From contig NZ_JAOWKY010000001.1 in the NCBI RefSeq assembly GCF_025751435.1, positions 425,001 to 489,000 of the forward strand: DNA of 64,000 nucleotides, written 5' to 3'. This document shows positions 60,923 to 64,000 of the stretch, one piece after another. A program made the position numbers and the translations under genes. Each line of letters begins with the position of its first letter. Position 1 is the stretch's first letter. The notes under the pieces were generated by a model. It searched no databases, was not told the origin of the DNA, and saw only the letters and a list, made by a program, of their open reading frames with translations. The stretch comes from Albidovulum marisflavi. GTDB lineage: Bacteria; Pseudomonadota; Alphaproteobacteria; Rhodobacterales; Rhodobacteraceae.

Positions 60923-61945
60923 ATGAAACTTACAGCGACCGCTCTGCTGGCGGCGTCCGTTTCCATGACCGCAGGTTTCGCCGCGGCCGAAACGCTCAAC
61001 ATCCAGACCTCTTTCAACGCGGGCGACTTCTCCACGCAGTATCTGACCGAAAACTGGCTGCCCAAGATCGGCGAGATGACCGGGGGCCGGATCGAGATCG
61101 TGCTGACGCCGAACGGCTCTGTCGTTCCGGCCAAGGAAACGCCCGAAGCCGTCGCGGCTGGCGTTCTGGACGGCGACTTCACTTCGGTGAACTACTTCTC
61201 GGGACTTGAGCCCGCCTACGCGATCCTTGGCGACCTGATCTCGGGCTACGACACCCCCCAGCAGATGCTTGGCTTCTGCAAGGACGGCGGCGGCGAGGCG
61301 ATGATGCAGAAGGCCGCCGACAGCGTGACGGGCGGCGAAGTGCATGTCATCGCCTGCGGCCCCTATTCCCGCGAGGCGCTTCCCGCCCGGACCCCGATCC
61401 GCACGTTCGAGGACCTGGTCGGCAAGAAGATCCGTTCGCCCGAAGGCCTGGCCGCCGCGGTGTTCGAGGCTGCCGGCGCTTCGCCGGTGTCGATCCCGTT
61501 CTCGGAAGTGTTCGGTGCGCTGGAAAAGGGCATCGTCGATGCCGCCGACGCCTCGGCCTATGTGAACAACGACGCAACGGGTCTGCACGATGTCGCTCCG
61601 TACCCGCTTTATCCGGGCATCCACTCGATGCCGTCGATGCAGTTCACTCTGAACAAGGAAAAGTGGGAAAGCCTTTCGGCCGAGGACCAGACGGCGCTGC
61701 GCACCTGGTGGTATGACGCGATGTATGCCATGGCCGAAGAGGTCGCGAAGCAGGACGCCGAGTTGGCCGCACGCGACGATGCTGGTGACAAGATCGAAGT
61801 GATCGACTGGGCGCAGGAAGACCGCGATCAGCTGCGTGAGGTCGCCCGCCAGCAGTGGGAAGAATACGCCAAGAAGTCGGAACTGGCGAAAGAGGCGCTT
61901 GACGCCAACATCGCCTACATGACCGAAATCGGCCTGTTCAAGTAA
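60923..61945 (+). CDS. dctP: TRAP transporter binding protein DctP
   Basis: A 340-aa periplasmic protein. Signal peptide MKLTATALLAASVSMTAGFA with cleavage near AAA. The DctP family is seen in LNIQTSFNAGDFSTQYL, the conserved arginine-containing GKKIRSPEGLAAAVFEAAGA (the arginine binds the substrate carboxylate) and PFSEVFGALEKGIVDAAD. GGGAGGATCC lies just before the start. It delivers a carboxylate to DctQM. Confidence 0.94.
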   Translation: MKLTATALLAASVSMTAGFAAAETLNIQTSFNAGDFSTQYLTENWLPKIGEMTGGRIEIVLTPNGSVVPAKETPEAVAAGVLDGDFTSVNYFSGLEPAYAILGDLISGYDTPQQMLGFCKDGGGEAMMQKAADSVTGGEVHVIACGPYSREALPARTPIRTFEDLVGKKIRSPEGLAAAVFEAAGASPVSIPFSEVFGALEKGIVDAADASAYVNNDATGLHDVAPYPLYPGIHSMPSMQFTLNKEKWESLSAEDQTALRTWWYDAMYAMAEEVAKQDAELAARDDAGDKIEVIDWAQEDRDQLREVARQQWEEYAKKSELAKEALDANIAYMTEIGLFK

Positions 61946-61961
61946 GTTCGCCGATACGGAT

Positions 61962-61987
61962 CCGCCCCGCCGCTTCCGGCGGGGCGG
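61962..61987 (+). terminator. hairpin between dctP and dctQ
   Basis: An 11-bp perfect stem CCGCCCCGCCG/CGGCGGGGCGG (61962-61972 with 61977-61987) with a CTTC tetraloop lies in the 70-base gap between dctP and dctQ. No T-run follows, so it should protect or partly attenuate the transcript and keep DctP in excess. Confidence 0.75.
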
Positions 61988-62015
61988 GCCACGCCACATT
62001 CGCCCGGGGGAAGCG

Positions 62016-62537
62016 ATGCAACGCCTTCTGGCCCGCTATTCCGATGCCATGGACAGCGTGAGCGTCTTCATCGGACGGGGTTGTTCAGTCCTTTTTTTCG
62101 CCTGCGTGATCATATCGGCCCTGGAGGTCGTGATGCGCTACGGCTTCGACAGTCCGACCGTCTGGTCCACCGAACTGGCAATGACGCTTTGCGCAAGCGC
62201 CTGGGTCCTGTCGGTGGGCTACGTCACCGAGCGCCATCGCCACATCTCGATCACGATGCTTGAACTGGTCGTCGGGCCGCGCGTCTGGCACCTGTTCCGC
62301 CTTTTCCAGATGATCGTCGCCTTCGGCGCTGTCCTGGTTCTGACAATGGCGCTCTGGGGGCCTGCGGCCAAGGTGCTTGGTCGTACGGAATACTCGGGCA
62401 CCGCCTTCAATTCGATCCAGCCCACGATCTTCAAGGTCCTGATCGTGATCGGCTGCCTTCTCTACATGGCGCAGCTTGCGGCGAACATCATCCGCTGGGC
62501 GCAAAAGACCGAGGGAGACGTCTCCGGTGGGCATTGA
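62016..62537 (+). CDS. dctQ: TRAP transporter small permease DctQ
   Basis: A 173-aa membrane protein with four helices (GCSVLFFACVIISALEVVM; LAMTLCASAWVLSVGYV; RLFQMIVAFGAVLVLTMAL; IFKVLIVIGCLLYMAQLA). The W-S-x-E motif in TVWSTELAM and the ERHRHI motif are typical of DctQ. It overlaps dctM by 11 bases. Confidence 0.9.
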   Translation: MQRLLARYSDAMDSVSVFIGRGCSVLFFACVIISALEVVMRYGFDSPTVWSTELAMTLCASAWVLSVGYVTERHRHISITMLELVVGPRVWHLFRLFQMIVAFGAVLVLTMALWGPAAKVLGRTEYSGTAFNSIQPTIFKVLIVIGCLLYMAQLAANIIRWAQKTEGDVSGGH

Positions 62538-63843
62538 GATCATTACACTTCTGATCGTCGCCTCGCTTCTGGCGCTGATGGCGATCGGCGTTCCCCTTGG
62601 GATCACCACGCTGACGGTGTCGCTGGCGACCGCGATCCTGTACTTCGGGCCGCGCGCCGGGTTCTTCATCGTCGGGGCGAACGTCAGCGAGGTGTTGCAC
62701 AAGTACGAACTGATCGCGGTGCCGTTCTTCGTCTTCATGGCGAACGTGCTTGAACGATCCGGAATCGCCAAGTCGCTGTTCGACTCCATGGCCATCCTCG
62801 GCGGCCGCTTCCGCGGCTCGGTCGGGGTGCAGACCTGCATCGTTGCCGTGGTGCTGGCGGCGATGTCGGGGATCATGGGCGGCGAAATCGTGATGTTGGG
62901 CCTGATCGCGCTGCCGCAGATGCTGCGCCTCGGCTATGACAAGAAGCTGTCGATCGGCATCATCTGTGCAGCCGGCGCGCTAGCCACCCTGATCCCGCCA
63001 TCGGTCGTGCTTATCATCTACGGGCTCGCGGCGCAGGTGTCGATCACCAAGCTCTTCGCGGCTTCGGTCGTGCCTGGGCTGATACTCGCATCGCTCTATA
63101 TCACCTACATCCTGGTGCGCGTCCGGCTTAACCCCGCGATGGCGCCGATCTACGACATCCCGGAAACCGGGCTGCCGTTCCTCAAGCGGCTGACCTTCCT
63201 GTCGGGCGTCATCCTGCCCGGTCTTCTGATCGGCGCGGTGCTTGGCGTGATCTACTCTGGCGTGGCGACGGTAACCGAGGCCGCTGCGATCGGCGCGGTG
63301 GGTGCTGTCGTGGTCGCGGGGCTGCGGCGGGAACTTTCCTGGAGGATGGCACGCGACGCCATGCGCCAGACCGTGCTGACCGTCGGCTCGATCATCTGGC
63401 TGGTGCTGGGCGCGGTGTCGCTGATCGGTATTTACAACCGCATCGGCGGCGGCGACTTCCTGCGCGGCATGCTGACCAGCCTCGACGTGGCACCGCTGAC
63501 GGTGATCATCGTGATGATGCTGATCGTGATGGTTCTTGGCACGTTCCTGGAATGGATCGCGATCATCTTCATCACGGTGCCGATCTTCGCCCCGGTTGTC
63601 ATCGATCTTGGCTTCGACCCGGTCTGGTTCGGCGTGCTCTTCGCCATGAACATCCAGATCTACTACCTGTCGCCGCCCTTCGGCCCGGCCTGCTTCTTCC
63701 TGAAATCGGTTGCGCCAAAGGGGATCGAGCTTCAGCACATCTTCGCGGCGGTCCTGCCCTTCATGGCGCTGCAGGCGATCGGGCTGTTCCTTGTGCTGTT
63801 CTTTCCGCAACTCGCCCTCTGGCTGCCATCGATCTTGGAATGA
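62527..63843 (+). CDS. dctM: TRAP transporter large permease DctM
   Basis: A 438-aa membrane protein of the DctM type, with about eleven helices and the conserved NVLERSGIAKSLF, GSVGVQTCIVAV, GALATLIPPSVVLIIYG and YLSPPFGPACFFLKS segments. The start is GTG at 62527, inside the end of dctQ, preceded by GGGAG. It forms the sodium-coupled transport channel. Confidence 0.93.
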   Translation: MGIEIITLLIVASLLALMAIGVPLGITTLTVSLATAILYFGPRAGFFIVGANVSEVLHKYELIAVPFFVFMANVLERSGIAKSLFDSMAILGGRFRGSVGVQTCIVAVVLAAMSGIMGGEIVMLGLIALPQMLRLGYDKKLSIGIICAAGALATLIPPSVVLIIYGLAAQVSITKLFAASVVPGLILASLYITYILVRVRLNPAMAPIYDIPETGLPFLKRLTFLSGVILPGLLIGAVLGVIYSGVATVTEAAAIGAVGAVVVAGLRRELSWRMARDAMRQTVLTVGSIIWLVLGAVSLIGIYNRIGGGDFLRGMLTSLDVAPLTVIIVMMLIVMVLGTFLEWIAIIFITVPIFAPVVIDLGFDPVWFGVLFAMNIQIYYLSPPFGPACFFLKSVAPKGIELQHIFAAVLPFMALQAIGLFLVLFFPQLALWLPSILE

Positions 63844-63855
63844 GGAGTTGATGTC

Positions 63856-64000
63856 ATGACCAATGACAAGCTGACCCATCAGGACGAAGACATCTCTGCC
63901 CCCGAATTCGCGACCGAGGAAGCGCTCGACAAGCACGAGTTCGGCAACTGGCCCGAGGTCTTCGGGCTTGTGCTGACCGCGTTCCTCATGTGGCTGACCT
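63856..64000 (+). CDS. membrane protein, N-terminal part only (runs off window)
   Basis: ATG at 63856 with GGAG nine bases upstream. The first 35 residues are acidic (THQDEDISAPEFATEEALD), followed by GNWPEVFGLVLTAFLMWLT, the beginning of a hydrophobic helix. It follows dctM by 12 bases and so belongs to the TRAP operon, perhaps as an accessory membrane protein. The family cannot be assigned from 48 residues. Confidence 0.6.
   Translation, partial: MTNDKLTHQDEDISAPEFATEEALDKHEFGNWPEVFGLVLTAFLMWLT

Overview
The window reads as part of an alphaproteobacterial chromosome, most likely Rhodobacterales (Roseobacter/Rhodobacter group). It opens with the 3' part of 23S rRNA, then 5S rRNA and tRNA-fMet in the order usual for rRNA operons of that group. 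The background genes are GC-rich and dominated by high-affinity uptake systems (ABC amino-acid, tripartite tricarboxylate TTT, TRAP) with dedicated regulators, which is typical of marine or soil heterotrophs. This assignment is inference from gene content; no phylogenetic marker was compared.

Region 1 (1-1450): 23S end, 5S and tRNA-fMet. Region 2 (about 1438-27258): a genomic island bounded by a perfect 13-bp direct repeat, GCCCCCGCAACCA, which is the 3' end of tRNA-fMet on the left and recurs at 27246-27258 on the right. Next to the tRNA is a translationally coupled recombination module on the minus strand: a 57-aa protein, an excisionase-like HTH protein, two different tyrosine recombinases and a large serine recombinase whose last codons are the antisense of the tRNA. 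The cargo looks defensive. It holds a type III restriction-modification cassette (Res, NYN nuclease, Mod, a 74-aa protein and a RelE-fold/UvrD helicase fusion), a retron-type reverse transcriptase with structured flanking DNA, a helicase IV-like protein with a nested PD-(D/E)xK nuclease and zinc fingers, an M15-peptidase-like protein, an HNH endonuclease and an AT-rich ABC/TOPRIM ATPase. Remnants include a methyltransferase tail. Region 3 (27176-28665): a truncated, frameshifted second serine recombinase whose C-terminal reading frame crosses the right-hand repeat, suggesting successive integrations at the same tRNA.

Region 4 (28850-42328): a twelve-gene minus-strand operon with a divergent GntR/FCD regulator. 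It encodes an AapJQMP-type amino-acid ABC transporter, a choline-sulfatase-like sulfatase, and the enzymes expected for 4-hydroxyproline breakdown: a proline-racemase-family epimerase, a D-amino-acid dehydrogenase, a DapA-family deaminase and an aldehyde dehydrogenase, plus three short-chain dehydrogenases. Region 5 (42556-52284): an orphan coiled-coil gene, an AbrB-tctA-tctB-tctC transporter operon, a divergent tctD response regulator with a histidine kinase fused to a periplasmic binding protein, and an aromatic amino-acid decarboxylase.

Region 6 (52730-57651): a probable metal-related locus with a HupE/UreJ membrane protein, a small upstream ORF, a secreted DUF7282-like protein, an ECF sigma/anti-sigma pair, a secreted DUF4198 protein and a small secreted protein. 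Region 7 (57972-64000): a flavin-linked oxidase, a decayed small gene, and a GntR regulator divergent from a DctPQM TRAP operon that runs off the window. In all three transporter operons a strong hairpin directly follows the binding-protein gene, as expected when the binding protein must be made in excess over the membrane subunits.
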